Of a stretch of DNA of 39,349 nt, positions 19,271-30,063 are shown piece by piece; position 1 is the stretch's first letter; each line of letters opens with the position of its first letter. The position numbers and the translations under genes were made by a program. The DNA is from Symsagittifera roscoffensis. Lineage: Eukaryota > Xenacoelomorpha > Acoela > Convolutidae. The DNA is taken from the NCBI RefSeq assembly GCF_963678635.1, contig NW_026971053.1, forward strand, positions 64,001 through 103,349, written 5' to 3'. The notes under the pieces are model-generated. The model had not been told where the DNA came from, searched no databases, and was given only the letters and a program-made list of their open reading frames with translations.

Positions 19271-19310
19271 GATCCATCTGAAATGGATCAAAGTTACACT
19301 GTCTAATAAA
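19271..19310 (+). terminator. hairpin plus AATAAA poly(A) signal, copy 1
   Basis: A perfect 7-bp inverted repeat, GATCCAT and ATGGATC with a 5-nt loop (19271-19289), is followed 15 nt later by AATAAA (19305-19310). The same arrangement occurs at 26735, 29824 and 34915. A C-, A- and G-variable tract then leads to a conserved TTTTTAACGGCGTTC motif. This is probably the 3'-end processing region of the element transcript. Confidence 0.6.
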
Positions 19311-19510
19311 AAGTAACCTAACGGATTGTTCCAACCCGGTTTTTAACGGCGTTCATGTATTTTGGGTATCTAGAGACCTAAGTATGGGGACGTTCTTAAT
19401 TCTAGAGTGGGGGGATATTTTAGTAGTAGCCTTTAAGCTGTAACGGGTCGTAGTCTCATGTCACAAGCGAACCGAACTGGCTCCGACCGTTCTTGAGGTG
19501 GGAAAACACA

Positions 19511-19976
19511 AGAGATAGTGTCCCTGACCCTTGAGCCAGTGGTTATAGGGCCTATTTTTCTTAAGCCTCATGTGTGACTGTAGTAGACGAATGTTACATT
19601 CAACAACATCGCATTCTTCGTCCAGAAGCTTCGCAAAGGTATGTAAAAATTTCATCATAGGTGAGTGTATGCACCTTTGGGACAGTGTAGAGAGTGGGTC
19701 AGTGTGAACGTTTGTCCAGATGGGCATGTATGTGAAGTGTTAGGTAGTTCCCATCCATGTCTAAGCTGTAATCAATCTTTAAACTTTAATTTAAACTTTA
19801 ATCTTTGTTGAGGTAAAAATTGTATTTTTAGGGATAGCACGCTTAGCCAATTCGATGCTCCTTTCTGTGACGCTAGATTCATTGTCAGTTTTTTTTCTCT
19901 GATGAGCAATTTTCCATTACTTTAGCCTTTTTCGAGAATGTGATGTTCTGTCTCTCAGTTTTGATGTTTCTATTTA
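19511..19976. other. intergenic, no recognisable gene
   Basis: Nothing coding is convincing here. The stretch separates the candidate LTR end from the broken RT element on the minus strand. The part near 19780-19830 is AT-rich with a short direct repeat around TTTAAACTTTAA. The right end may be 3' UTR or decayed C-terminal coding sequence of the RT element. Confidence 0.5.
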
Positions 19977-21840
19977 TCAGAGTTTGTTCCGTTTAGCTAA
20001 TTCTGGATCACTGTTTTCTAACGGATCACTAATGGCTTGTGACCACTCATGATTTCTGAAAAAGTCCGTGTTACTGAAGAGGTCTAATCCTCCCATTCTT
20101 AGTGGTGGTGCAAAAAGGCTGCGATCTTCATGGGTTATATGGGTTTTACCAGTAATACTAGATAGTAGCTGCTGTCTTGCTTTTTTTCTCAATTTCATCC
20201 AAAATGCTTCCGGATTTGTTCTTGTTGGAAAGTTTAATTTATTTTGAACTCCTTTTGTGTAGCAGGAGTAAGCATTTTGTGGTGATATTAGCTATATTTC
20301 CATTAAGGGTAGCTGTTCTTTCAATTTCGCTTTCCATGAATTTGTCGCATGCTGATGGCGTTCCTATAACTGATCCAAGGACTCTAAAACCGTCTACCAT
20401 TGTAATATTTGCGCCTTCGAAAGACTTTACGGCGTTTTCCCGAAGGTTTTTTTTTCTATGAGTTGACACTTGGAAGGCTTCACATTGTTTCCTAAAGGCT
20501 TTCCGTGCACATCCAGGTTGTCCAGTATTGCGCGGAGACTTTTAAGATTTGGTTTTGTAGGAGCTCAATCAGTGGGATTATACCAATTCCGTACATAGCA
20601 TTGCGAGGGGATCACCTTGCGTTGTGCCTAATCATGCTATTGAAATATCAATTTGAGGGATGTTTATATGAGTTGGCCAGCGCATGATGTAGTCCCTGAC
20701 AAAGGATTTCTACATTTTAAGAGCAAGTTCTCTATTGAGCGAGTTGAAGGCCAATAGTTCTTCTCAGTACCTCGCCTATAGCAATGGGCCGTACGCCTGG
20801 AGTTTTGCAAAGCTCAATGGATGTCTGGTTGAATTGTTTCGCAAAGCTCAATTGTTTTGCAAAGCTCAATGGATGTCTGGTTGAAGTGAGTTATTATCCT
20901 TCTCCATTCGCACGCATCTAGACCTGAGAGACCGCGTTTTCAGTGTTGATTTTAGAACTGTCTTGGCGTTTGTTTGTTCAAATATAGAGTGGTGGTATGG
21001 CATTAGGTCTTCACTTACTTCAGTTAAATTGTTAGTGTTTGCTGTTGTGACTGGGGGGTGTTTTTCTTTCAGGATAATAAGGACTTTTTTCCTTCAACGA
21101 CTTCGTTTAGGGGAAATTTTCCTTTTGGTTTCTTGTCTGAAAGGCAGCCAATGGCTGCAGATATTTTTTCTATTTGCATTACTTTATCGAATTGCTTAAC
21201 ATCCTCGTTTACTTCGAACTTCTTTTGTTTTGGATGTCTAATTGGGAGAGCTTTCGCATCAGTAGGCTTTGCTTCCATAAAACTATGCGGCGGCTTCAAG
21301 TTCTGGAATTCGATACGTTTGTTTCTGATTTAGATTTGAAGAGCAGCAGTTGTGGGAGAATCGTTGCTGCTTTCATTGCGCCGTTAGAATTTGGTGTTTC
21401 TTCTACTAATGACAGCAGCTGCTGGTTCACTAATTCTATGATTTGGAAACCGGGCTTGTTCTTGCTTAAAACTATGAAGCGCGGTTTCGAGTTAACGAAT
21501 TTTAATTTAAAGTTCTTGGTCGATAAGTTTCCCGGGGTCGAAGGGGGCTGTAGTGATTGCTGAGGCGATGGATGAGATTGTGTTGCGTTTGGCAGTACGC
21601 TTGTTTCGGGTGTTGTTGTGATCAGGCTGTGGTTGTTGGTCTCATGGTGTAATTGGACCCTTTTGAAACAATCTCATTGTATCCAAGTGCCTTGTATCCA
21701 GGATAACCCATCGTAATGAAAATTGCTGCTCTGTAGCCCGCTAAATGAGACATGGATGTTTAGTTTGCAAATGACGCACCGTATGCCTCCTTTTTGGAGG
21801 TGGCGTTTGCAAAAATGGCAGTGCGTTTGATCGGCCAAAA
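19977..21840 (-). pseudogene. degenerate reverse-transcriptase element with N-terminal zinc finger
   Basis: Read on the minus strand, scattered frames give a coherent RT protein. Near 21780-21840 there is a Cys-rich finger (CHFCKR then CVICK). Near 20930 is an SGLDACEWRR motif, near 20790 a GVRPIAIGEVLRR-like motif, at 20599-20628 GTTQGDPLAM, at 20400-20240 a VLGSVIGT segment, and at 20198-19977 an APPLRMGGLDLFSN segment. This set and order is typical of an RT family abundant in cnidarian and other invertebrate genomes, usually annotated only as RNA-directed DNA polymerase; I do not assign a clade. Several frameshifts and stops break it, and there is an internal 52-bp-period duplication at 20803-20885. 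It is a dead copy, unrelated to the giant element apart from proximity. Confidence 0.65.
20803..20885. repeat. 31-bp unit duplicated at 52-bp spacing
   Basis: The 31-bp unit at 20803-20833 recurs at 20855-20885, with a partial unit between them. It disrupts the frame of the minus-strand RT pseudogene and is best read as a replication-slippage scar. Confidence 0.8.
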
Positions 21841-22477
21841 GTAGACAGCAAGGAGGGTAAATTTATGGTGAATAAATACAAGTTAGCTGAGCGAGCAAAA
21901 AACTGAAAACTTTATTAACATAAAAAGAAAGTTGAATAGCATCCTTATAAAACATATTAGCTCTAAAATTAACGTTTAGATTGGGAGAACCAATTCGGAT
22001 TCTTGAGTTGTAAAATTTAATAATAACGCGAAACAAAGAATTATTTAGAGCACCAAATTGTCTGCTTGTGAAGTGATAATTTGAAGAGAAGATGGTTTTG
22101 GGGATAATAAGCACATTTGAGTTAAACTTATGAATTATCAAATTTATTAAAAATCTCCAATCATTAGCAAAGTTTGAAACCGTAGATGAGTTATCATTAA
22201 AGCCGGCTACTATAGTTACTCAGCTCAATTTCTGCTAGGGGTTGCGCGAGGGTACAAAAGATGCAAAACAAAGAAAGAATAGATTGTAAAATCGATTGTA
22301 GAGAATAGAAACAAAAAAGAAATGAAAGCGATTAAAATCTGGTTTTTCACGGTTGGAGGTTCCGATGGGGATGTCCGCGTAGAAGGGTAGTATTGCGGCT
22401 TGACGAGCGTGTCTCTAACATTCCGTCCCGGGCCTTCTTCTTACAAGCGTACAATTATGAGCGTATCGTATCACATG
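21841..22477. other. AT-rich non-coding stretch left of the ORF2 copy
   Basis: No gene is supported. The right part, from 21994, belongs to the first unit of the 837-bp tandem duplication. The stretch includes A-rich runs and a more GC-rich leader near 22350-22440. Homology to the intact ORF2 starts only near 22478, so this is flank or an unidentified element part. ORFs of 60-140 codons here show no recognisable motif. Confidence 0.5.
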
Positions 22478-23667
22478 AAACCAGTATGAGAATGATACTC
22501 TTGAGTGCGGAAGAAAGCAAGAAGAACACTTTTGAGGTCAATAAACCGATGTTCTTGAACACGCTAGATGAGAAGGCGTGGCAAGATTTCTTGAGTAAAT
22601 TCAATCAGAAAGTAGGGTGCGAGGCTAAGCTGAAAGACTTCAAGGAGGAACTTCGGATTACGATGATGAAATTCGGGGAACCTGTGCTGATGGGCACCGG
22701 ACTAGACGAGAAAGCGAGAATCGAGCTACTTGAGAAGATGATTAGTCTGAGGGAACCGAAGCAGAAGACTGAGGCCAACCCATGTAAAGACAGCTCTACT
22801 TCGAGTAAAAAAAACTGATGATAATGGAATTTCGGATTCTTGAGTTGTAAAATTTAAAAATAACGCGAAACAAAGAATTATTTAGAGCACCAAATTGTCT
22901 GCTTGTGAAGTGATAATTTGAAGAGAAGATGGTTTTGGGGATAATAAGCACATTTGAGTTAAACTTATGAATTATCAAATTTATTAAAAATCTCCAATCA
23001 TTAGCAAAGTTTGAAACCGTAGATGAGTTATCATTAAAGCCGGCTACTATAGTTACTCAGCTCAATTTCTGCTAGGGGTTGCGCGAGGAAACAAAAGATG
23101 CAAAACAAAGAAAGAATAGATTGTAAAATCGGTTGTAGAGAATAGAAACAAAAAAGAAATGAAAGCGATTAAAATCTGGTTTTTCACGGTTGGAGGTTCC
23201 GGTGGGGATGTCCGAGTAGAAGGGTAGTATTGCGGCTTGACGAGCTTGTCTCTAACATTCCGTCCCGGGCCTTCTTCTTACAAGCGTACAATTATGAGCG
23301 TATCGTATCACATGAAACCAGTATGGGAATGATACTCTTGAGTGCGTAAGAAAGCAAGAAGAACACTTTTGAGGTCAATAAACCGATGTTCTTGAACACG
23401 CTAGATGAGAAGGCGTGGCAAGATTTCTTGAGTAAATTCAATCAGAAAGTAGGGTGCGAGGCTAAGCTGAAAGACTTCAAGGAGGAACTTCGGATTACGA
23501 TGATGAAATTCGGGGAACCTGTCCTGATGGGCACCGGACTAGACGAGAAAGCGAGAGTCGAGCTACTTGAGAAGATGATTAGTCTGAGGGAACCGAAGCA
23601 GAAGACTGAGGCCAACCCATGTAAAGACAGCTCTACTTCGAGTAAAAAAAACTGATGATAATGGAAT
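21994..23667. repeat. 837-bp tandem duplication (units 21994-22830 and 22831-23667)
   Basis: The two units are nearly identical with a period of exactly 837 bp, checked at TTCGGAT (21994 and 22831) and CTGATG (22815 and 23652). Each unit contains AT-rich flank plus the first 350 bp of the truncated ORF2 copy. Unit 2 has GTAAG where unit 1 has GGAAG, creating a stop near 23346. The junction has a short AATT overlap. The high identity means a recent event. Confidence 0.9.
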
Positions 23668-26600
23668 TAGGATTGGAATGGATGATAAAAATAAGACTAG
23701 TAATATAATTAAAAGTATAAACATCCTTAAGGCTCGAGAAGGGGGAGGCAAGAGTAGGAGAAACAAGATCTGGATAAAGAGATTGAGTCAGTGATGATAA
23801 TGGCGACGCCCCCGAGCAAAGTAATAAGGTCTAGGAAAAGGAAACGGGAGACAGAAGAGGCAAGTCCTTCGGCGGATGCGGTTTCAGAGAAGAATCTAAA
23901 AGAGACGGCTCCCATGATTCTAGCGCGATGGAAAACAGCGGCCAACAAGAGCAGCTCAGCATCCAGGAAGTTGGCCGAGGTTCTGGGGAAATGGAAGCCT
24001 CGGCGACTCCGGGGACAGAGGAGGACTTCAAACCCCACAAGACAAACGCAAACGCGAAAAGGGGTTCGACTAGTGGACAAACGTGTGAAGTGGACGTCGG
24101 CAAGGAATGGCTTTTGACTCAACACCAGGCTACTGTGAAGCAAGTGACGTGCGATCCTTTCGAGAGAAATGCGACGAGAAGCACCGCTCGACCTTGGTGG
24201 ATAGCTCTGGAGACCACGAAAGAACTGGAGAGTTGCCTGAAGAAGCTTGATCGCTGGGTATCCCGCAGGCGGCGGCATTGGGCTCCCAGCAGAAGGCCGA
24301 AGTTAATACGGTAGAGTTGGGAAACCAGATATGGTGGACTTGGGAGAACCTGCTGCTAGATACTTTGAAGATGCGATGAGAGCAACCTCGTCGGGATTGC
24401 TATTGATGGCGAATCCCTTCGTCAGAACGGCAGGACAGTTGATGTTCACATGGAGTTTGGCGGGAGTGGCGTTAGAGGCGTTTTTCTCGCACGACAAACT
24501 TAAGCTGGGAGACAAGGTTCGTCGGTGTACCAAATCCTGGTGCAGCATATTGCCCGAGACAATTCGGGATTGAGCCTAGCGAGGATAAAAGATGCCACTT
24601 GTTTCTTGAGGTGGATCATGTCATTGATAACCGACTTTACTGTTCAAGTGTGCCATCAAAAAGCGATGGGAGGTAAAACTATGGCAAAGAGAGTCTCCAC
24701 TGTCATCCTGAACGTGTACCCGAGTATTGGAATCGAAAAAGGGGATGGCTCAAGGCAGTCTCTAGAGAGCCAAGGGAAGCTTGATGAAATACGAAGATTC
24801 TACAACAAGAAATTCGAGGAGGGCCATGAAGTGCATCGTAATTTAGCCCGAGCAGAAGACTATTCGAAGCCCACAAAACGGGGAGGGTATCAATATGCGT
24901 CTGGAGTAACGGGAATAGCTTATAACCCTTTCTTGGATTCGGAGGCCGGAAACGCCTATATGAATTTTGCGGTGGCGGAATTGTACAAGTTCTGGACGGA
25001 GCAAATCATTGAGATTGACCCGACGGAAAGGGAAAGGCGAAGCCTAGGTCTGCTTCTTGAGAAGATGCGAGAGGTGATCAGCATGCCGCGCTTGAACAAG
25101 AGGGTGGATCTAAAGATGATAAATGGAAACGACATGTTGACTACGAATTTGGGGACTGTTTGGAAACTGCTGAGATCATCTTGGTGCCCACATCCCCATG
25201 CGAGTTTGATTGAAGAAGTCACGGTGCGAGTGACACTGTCACCAGCGAAAGATGAGGACTTGGGGAATCTGAATGTGGTGCACAAACTGATACTACCTCA
25301 TCGAAAGGAATCGGAGGAAACAACGAGGAAGTTGGATAAGTTAGTGAAGAAGATGGAACCGGGTAGTTGTCTGGACCTAGTGTGTGGAGGTGGAGAGGAT
25401 TCTTGTGACGGACGATCCTGCGTCAGAATAAAATCTTTTCAAAAGGAGGACTTAGCCACGTGGTTTGGTGACTTCACAGAGAAATTAAAAAGTGAGGTGC
25501 AGATAGTGGCTGAATGTTATGCGAGCACCACTGTGAACATAGCGTTGGCATTGGGATTCTTCTCGAGGATGTGCAGCTTACAATCATGGGGATGCTAGAG
25601 TCTGAGCACCATTTGGTGACGGCGTTGAGCGTGGAGTAATGGCCTAGAGTTTTACAAATGATCCAGAAACACATCAGAGGATGGAAGATTGGTCTTGAGG
25701 GGGAGATGGGATTTCCCGTGAGTGAAGCCTACAGTTTGCCAATTAATGCAAAATCTCTAGTTAAATCAGTAATAAGCCACTACCCGTTATACATAGCGAT
25801 GGTGGAGGCATCCAGTCAGAGGGTATTAATTGACAAAGCCTTGTTGATACCCAAGTGTGTACGCTCGGCTCGAATGCCGCTTCACTCACATAGACTGTTA
25901 AAGAAGATCCTGGGAGCTGTGCCGGTGGACCAAAGAAAGTACTTGAGCGAGATCTGGGGGGGGGGGAGGAACTCTTGAGCTTAGAAAGCAAAAACACGAG
26001 TGATTTCGAGAGATAGAACACGATCGGGAAAGCGATGAATAGTGCCCCAGCCATGGAAGAAAATGACGTGACATATGAGAAAATGATGGAGTTTGAACCT
26101 CTGTTGGAAGCTTCGGAAGAACGCAAACTCCGGAGTATCAACTTGACACACGGGGAATGCCCATGTCAGTGTCTGGCACAGACAGTGTGGTATCCGGAGC
26201 ATTCGAACCTCTGCTGGATATGCGACGTAGAAGAAATTCGGTCAATCGGGTTTCCCAATAATCAGCAGAAGGTCAGCTTTTTCGGGGTGAGCTCGATGCT
26301 GGCGTTGCGGTGGATTGAGGAAAACATGACGAAATATCGAGAGTCGACGGCACCAACAATGGAATCAATACATCCCATTGTTTACAGCCGGAGGCTTGAA
26401 ATGTTTGAGACTGCGTGCGAAGTATTCTCTATACCCATGGAGGTGAGGCACGTGTAGAGTCGCATAAGATGCTTCCCATGGTTTCGAGCGACGTTGACGT
26501 CTTGGTTGTACACGGTGACGAAGGATCACATGAAGAAGCATCAGAAAGAGTATCGGCAGTTCCTGGCCGAGATAGGGCCGGAAGTTTTCAAATGACCCTT

Positions 26601-26716
26601 GCTAACCCATCGCGGCGCGATAATTCTCGTGTTGGAAAAGTGTTGGTAGAGTGTCTCAAGATAGCATCAAAGCGAGGGAATCGATATTGGAGGAGGACTT
26701 GGGGATATGTTGAGTT
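22478..26716 (+). pseudogene. 5'-truncated, broken copy B of the giant ORF2
   Basis: Homology to the intact ORF2 begins at the equivalent of nt 14651 (about aa 1620) and runs to about aa 2750. The left part is present twice because of the 837-bp duplication. Breaks include an A-run change followed by TGA near 22815 and 23652, further frameshifts between 23700 and 24530, a frameshift ending at TAG near 25596, TAA at 25637, an expanded G tract near 25957, TAG near 26013 and TAG at 26455. The longest open piece is 24525-25598. Both Cys clusters are recognisable. The 3' end joins the hairpin/poly(A) block after deletion of the region equivalent to about 18042-19240. Not functional. Confidence 0.9.
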
Positions 26717-26734
26717 GGGGAGAGTTTTTATATT

Positions 26735-26774
26735 GATCCATCTGAAATGGATCAAAGGTCCACTGTCTAATAAA
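26735..26774 (+). terminator. hairpin plus AATAAA, copy 2
   Basis: The 19-nt hairpin at 26735-26753 is identical in stem and loop to the copy at 19271 and is followed by AATAAA at 26769-26774. It is part of an LTR remnant (26717-26896) that is cut off at the microsatellite where the LINE begins. Confidence 0.6.
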
Positions 26775-26895
26775 AAATAATTATACATAAGGTTCCGAAC
26801 CTGTTTTTAACGGCGTTCGCGTATTTTAGGTACTGTGAGACCTGAGTATGGGGGCGTTCTTATTTTCTAGAGTGGGGGGGTATTTCGGTCTTTTT

Positions 26896-26920
26896 TAGTA
26901 GTAGTAGTAGTAGTAGTAGG
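26896..26920. repeat. (GTA)n microsatellite, 3' tail of the LINE (unit 1)
   Basis: A run of TAG repeats sits between the LTR remnant and LINE sequence. On the LINE strand it reads (TAC)n right after the 3' end, like the simple-repeat tails of CR1-group LINEs. The intact LTR has TTTTAGTAGTAG at the matching place (about 19419), so tail and target merge. Confidence 0.75.
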
Positions 26921-27540
26921 CATGTTTTTGGCCTCATAGTTTCCTTCTAGCAGAGACATGAGGTATAGAATATCATGTACTTCCATGTACATTGATAGTG
27001 GTAATATTTTCAGGCGGAGAAGTCTTTCTTTATAATCTGCAGTCCCGTTGGTTATCTATTTGGTGGCTTCCCTCTGTACTTGCTCTATCTTCCTCAGTTC
27101 AGTTTTTGAGGGGTACCATACCTGCGATGCGTAAGTAAGCACTGGTACTACATATCCTGCGTCGGCATTCAGTTTTGTCTCTAGCGATACATGTTTCGAA
27201 GTATTTCTGATGAGGAAAAATAAAGACCTTCCGCCTTTAAGTGTTCGCCTACTACAGTTTTCACTCCAGGATAAATTGTTAGACATGATGACTCCGAGAT
27301 CTTTCTGTGATGTGACGGTTTTCAATCGTCCGTTTGTTTGTGTCTCTCCTTTTATGCAAGATATGTTAATTTTGTCAACATTGAGAATCCTTTTCTTTTC
27401 GACGCTCCATTTTTCTATTTGTAAAGCCGCCTTTTCTGCATTGCTTGAAGATGTGGTCACCACTTTAATTTCGTCTGCATAACCGAAGACTTCTCCGTCT
27501 TCTATTCCATCAGGAAGGTCGTTCACATATACCAGGAATA
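26921..27540 (-). pseudogene. LINE RT 3' fragment (duplication unit 1)
   Basis: On the minus strand this is the C-terminal part of a Jockey/CR1-group reverse transcriptase: a short NDLPDGIEDG run, then the palm motif at 27470-27481, which reads YADE instead of the YADD of unit 2, and the downstream DLGVIMSNNLSW region. It stops abruptly at 27540 because of the tandem-duplication junction. It is a non-functional fragment. Confidence 0.88.
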
Positions 27541-29815
27541 TGGAGTTTGGCGGGAGTGGCGTTAGAGGCGTTGATCTCGCACGACAAACTTAAGCTGGGA
27601 GACAATGTTTGTCGGGTGTACCAAATCCTGGTGCAGCATATTGCCCGAGACAACTCGGGATTGAGCCTAGCGAGGAGAAAAGATGCCACTTGTTTCTTGA
27701 GGTGGATCATGTCATTGATAACCGACTTTACTGTTCAAGTGTGCCATCAAAAAGCGATGGGAGGTAAAACTATGGCAAAGAGAGTCTCCACTGTCATCCT
27801 GAACGTGTACCCGAGTATTGGAATCGAAAAAGGGGATGGCTCAAGGCAGTCTCTAGAGAGCCAAGGGAAGCTTGATGAAATACGAAGATTCTACAACAAG
27901 AAATTCGAGGAGGGCCATGAAGTGCATCGTAATTTAGCCCGAGCAGAAGACTATTCGAAGCCCACAAAACGGGGAGGGTATCAATATGCGTCTGGAGTAA
28001 CGGGAATAGCTTATAACCCTTTCTTGGATTCGGAGGCCGGAAACGCCTATATGAATTTTGCGGTGGCGGAATTGTACAAGTTCTGGACGGAGCAAATCAT
28101 TGAGATTGACCCGACGGAAAGGGAAAGGCGAAGCCTAGGTCTGCTTCTTGAGAAGATGCGAGAGGTGATCAGCATGCCGCGCTTGAACAAGAGGGTGGAT
28201 CTAAAGATGATAAATGGAAACGACATGTTGACTACGAATTTGGGGACTGTTTGGAAACTGCTGAGATCATCTTGGTGCCCACATCCCCATGCGAGTTTGA
28301 TTGAAGAAGTCACGGTGCGAGTGACACTGTCACCAGCGAAAGATGAGGACCTGGGGAATCTGAATGTGGTGCACAAACTGATACTACCTCATCAAAAGGA
28401 ATCGGAGGAAACAACGAGGAAGTTGGATAAGTTAGTGAAGAAGATGGAACCGGGTAGTTGTCTGGACCTAGTGTGTGGAGGTGGAGAGGATTCTTGTGAC
28501 GGACGATCCTGCGTCAGAATAAAATCTTTTCAAAAGGAGGACTTAGCCACGTGGTTTGGTGACTTCACAGAGAAATTAAAAAGTGAGGTGCAGATAGTGG
28601 CTGAATGTTATGCGAGCACCACTGTGAACATAGCGTTGGCATTGGGATTCTTCTCGAGGATGTGCAGCTTACAATCATGGGGATGCTAGAGTCTGAGCAC
28701 CATTTGGTGACGGCGTTGAGCGTGGAGTAATGGCCTAGAGTTTTACAAATGATCCAGAAACACATCAGAGGATGGAAGATTGGTCTTGAGGGGGAGATGG
28801 GATTTCCCGTGAGTGAAGCCTACAGTTTGCCAATTAATGCAAAATCTCTAGTTAAATCAGTAATAAGCCACTACCCGTTATACATAGCGATGGTGGAGGC
28901 ATCCAGTCAGAGGGTATTAATTGACAAAGCCTTGTTGATACCCAAGTGTGTACGCTCGGCTCGAATGCCGCTTCACTCACATAGACTGTTAAAGAAGATC
29001 CTGGGAGCTGTGCCGGTGGACCAAAGAAAGTACTTGAGCGAGATCTGGGGGGGGGAGGAACTCTTGAGCTTAGAAAGCAAAAACACGAGTGATTTCGAGA
29101 GATAGAACACGATCGGGAAAGCGATGAATAGTGCCCCAGCCATGGAAGAAAATGACGTGACATATGAGAAAATGATGGAGTTTGAACCTCTGTTGGAAGC
29201 TTCGGAAGAACGCAACCTCCGGAGTATCAACTTGACACACGGGGAATGCCCATGCCAGTGTCTGGCACAGGCAGTGTGGTATCCGGAGCATTCGAACCTC
29301 TGCTGGAAATGGGAGGTAGAAGAAATTCGGTCAATCGGGTTTCCCGATCATCAGCAGAAGGTCAGCTTTTTCGGGGTGAGCTCGATGCTGGCGTTGCGGT
29401 GGATTGAGGAAAACATGACGAAATATCGAGAGTCGACGGCACCAACAGTGGAATCAATACATGCAATTGTTTACAGCCGGAGGCTTGAAAGGTTTGAGAC
29501 TGCGTGCAAAGTATTCTCTATACCCATGGAGGTGAGGCACATGTTGAATCGGTTTAAAATTCTTCCCATGGTTTTGAGCGACGTTGACGTCTTGGTTGTA
29601 CACGGTGACGAAGGATCACATGAAGAAGCATCAGAAAGAGTATCGGCAGTTCCTGGCCGAGATAGGGCCGGAAGTTTTCAAATGACCCTTGCTAAATCAT
29701 CGCGACGCGATAACCCTCGTGTTGGAAAAGAGTTCGTAGAGTGTCTCAAGATAGCATAAAAGCGAGGGAACCGATATTGGAGGAGGACTTGGCGATATGT
29801 TGAGTTAGGGAGAGT
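27541..29815 (+). pseudogene. copy B' of the giant ORF2 (duplication unit 2)
   Basis: This is a near-identical repeat of 24452-26716, starting inside ORF2 (equivalent of about aa 1996). The first open piece, 27547-28689, covers the conserved helical core and the first Cys cluster. It ends at the same disabled site as copy B. Shared stops follow near 28728 and 29102, then an open stretch 29124-29759 with the second Cys cluster. The G tract near 29047 has nine G instead of eleven, and several substitutions near 29300-29560 are private. Pseudogene. Confidence 0.9.
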
Positions 29816-29823
29816 TTTTTGTT

Positions 29824-29864
29824 GATCCATCTGAAATGGATCAATGGTCCACTGTCTAATAAAA
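29824..29864 (+). terminator. hairpin plus AATAAA, copy 3
   Basis: The same 19-nt hairpin (29824-29842) is followed by AATAAA (29859-29864). It is the duplicated counterpart of copy 2 and has the same deletion between the ORF2 end and the hairpin. Confidence 0.6.
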
Positions 29865-29984
29865 AATAATTATACATAAGGTTCCAAACCTGTTTTAACG
29901 GCGTTCGCGTATTTTAGGTACTGTGAGATCTGAGTATGGGGGCGTTCTTATTTTCTAGAGTGGGGGGTGTTTTGGTCTTATTTT

Positions 29985-30012
29985 AGTAGTTGTAGTAGTA
30001 GTAGTAGCAGTA

Positions 30013-30060
<48 letters not shown>

Positions 30061-30063
30061 TAG
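29985..30063. repeat. (GTA)n microsatellite, 3' tail of the more complete LINE
   Basis: About 79 bp of imperfect then perfect TAG/GTA repeat. It lies between the LTR remnant and the C-terminal LINE sequence on the minus strand, so it reads as a (TAC)n tail of the LINE. It is about three times longer than its unit 1 counterpart. Confidence 0.85.

Larger units (their letters stand above)
18334..19510 (+). repeat. candidate 3' LTR of the giant element
   Basis: The segment begins TG just after the polypurine tract and could end CA at 19510. It contains a TATA box (18417-18425), a hairpin (19271-19289) and an AATAAA (19305-19310), the order expected for U3-R-U5. Homology to the LTR fragment at 34913-35190 stops at about 19512. 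An 81-codon ORF at 18882-19127 is probably not a gene. The matching 5' LTR is outside the window, so both boundaries are provisional. The left part is also recognisable next to the minus-strand ORF2 copy. Confidence 0.5.

Noticed and set aside
20177-20461. plus-strand 94-codon ORF
   Set aside because: The minus strand of the same stretch gives coherent RT motifs; the plus frame is a shadow.
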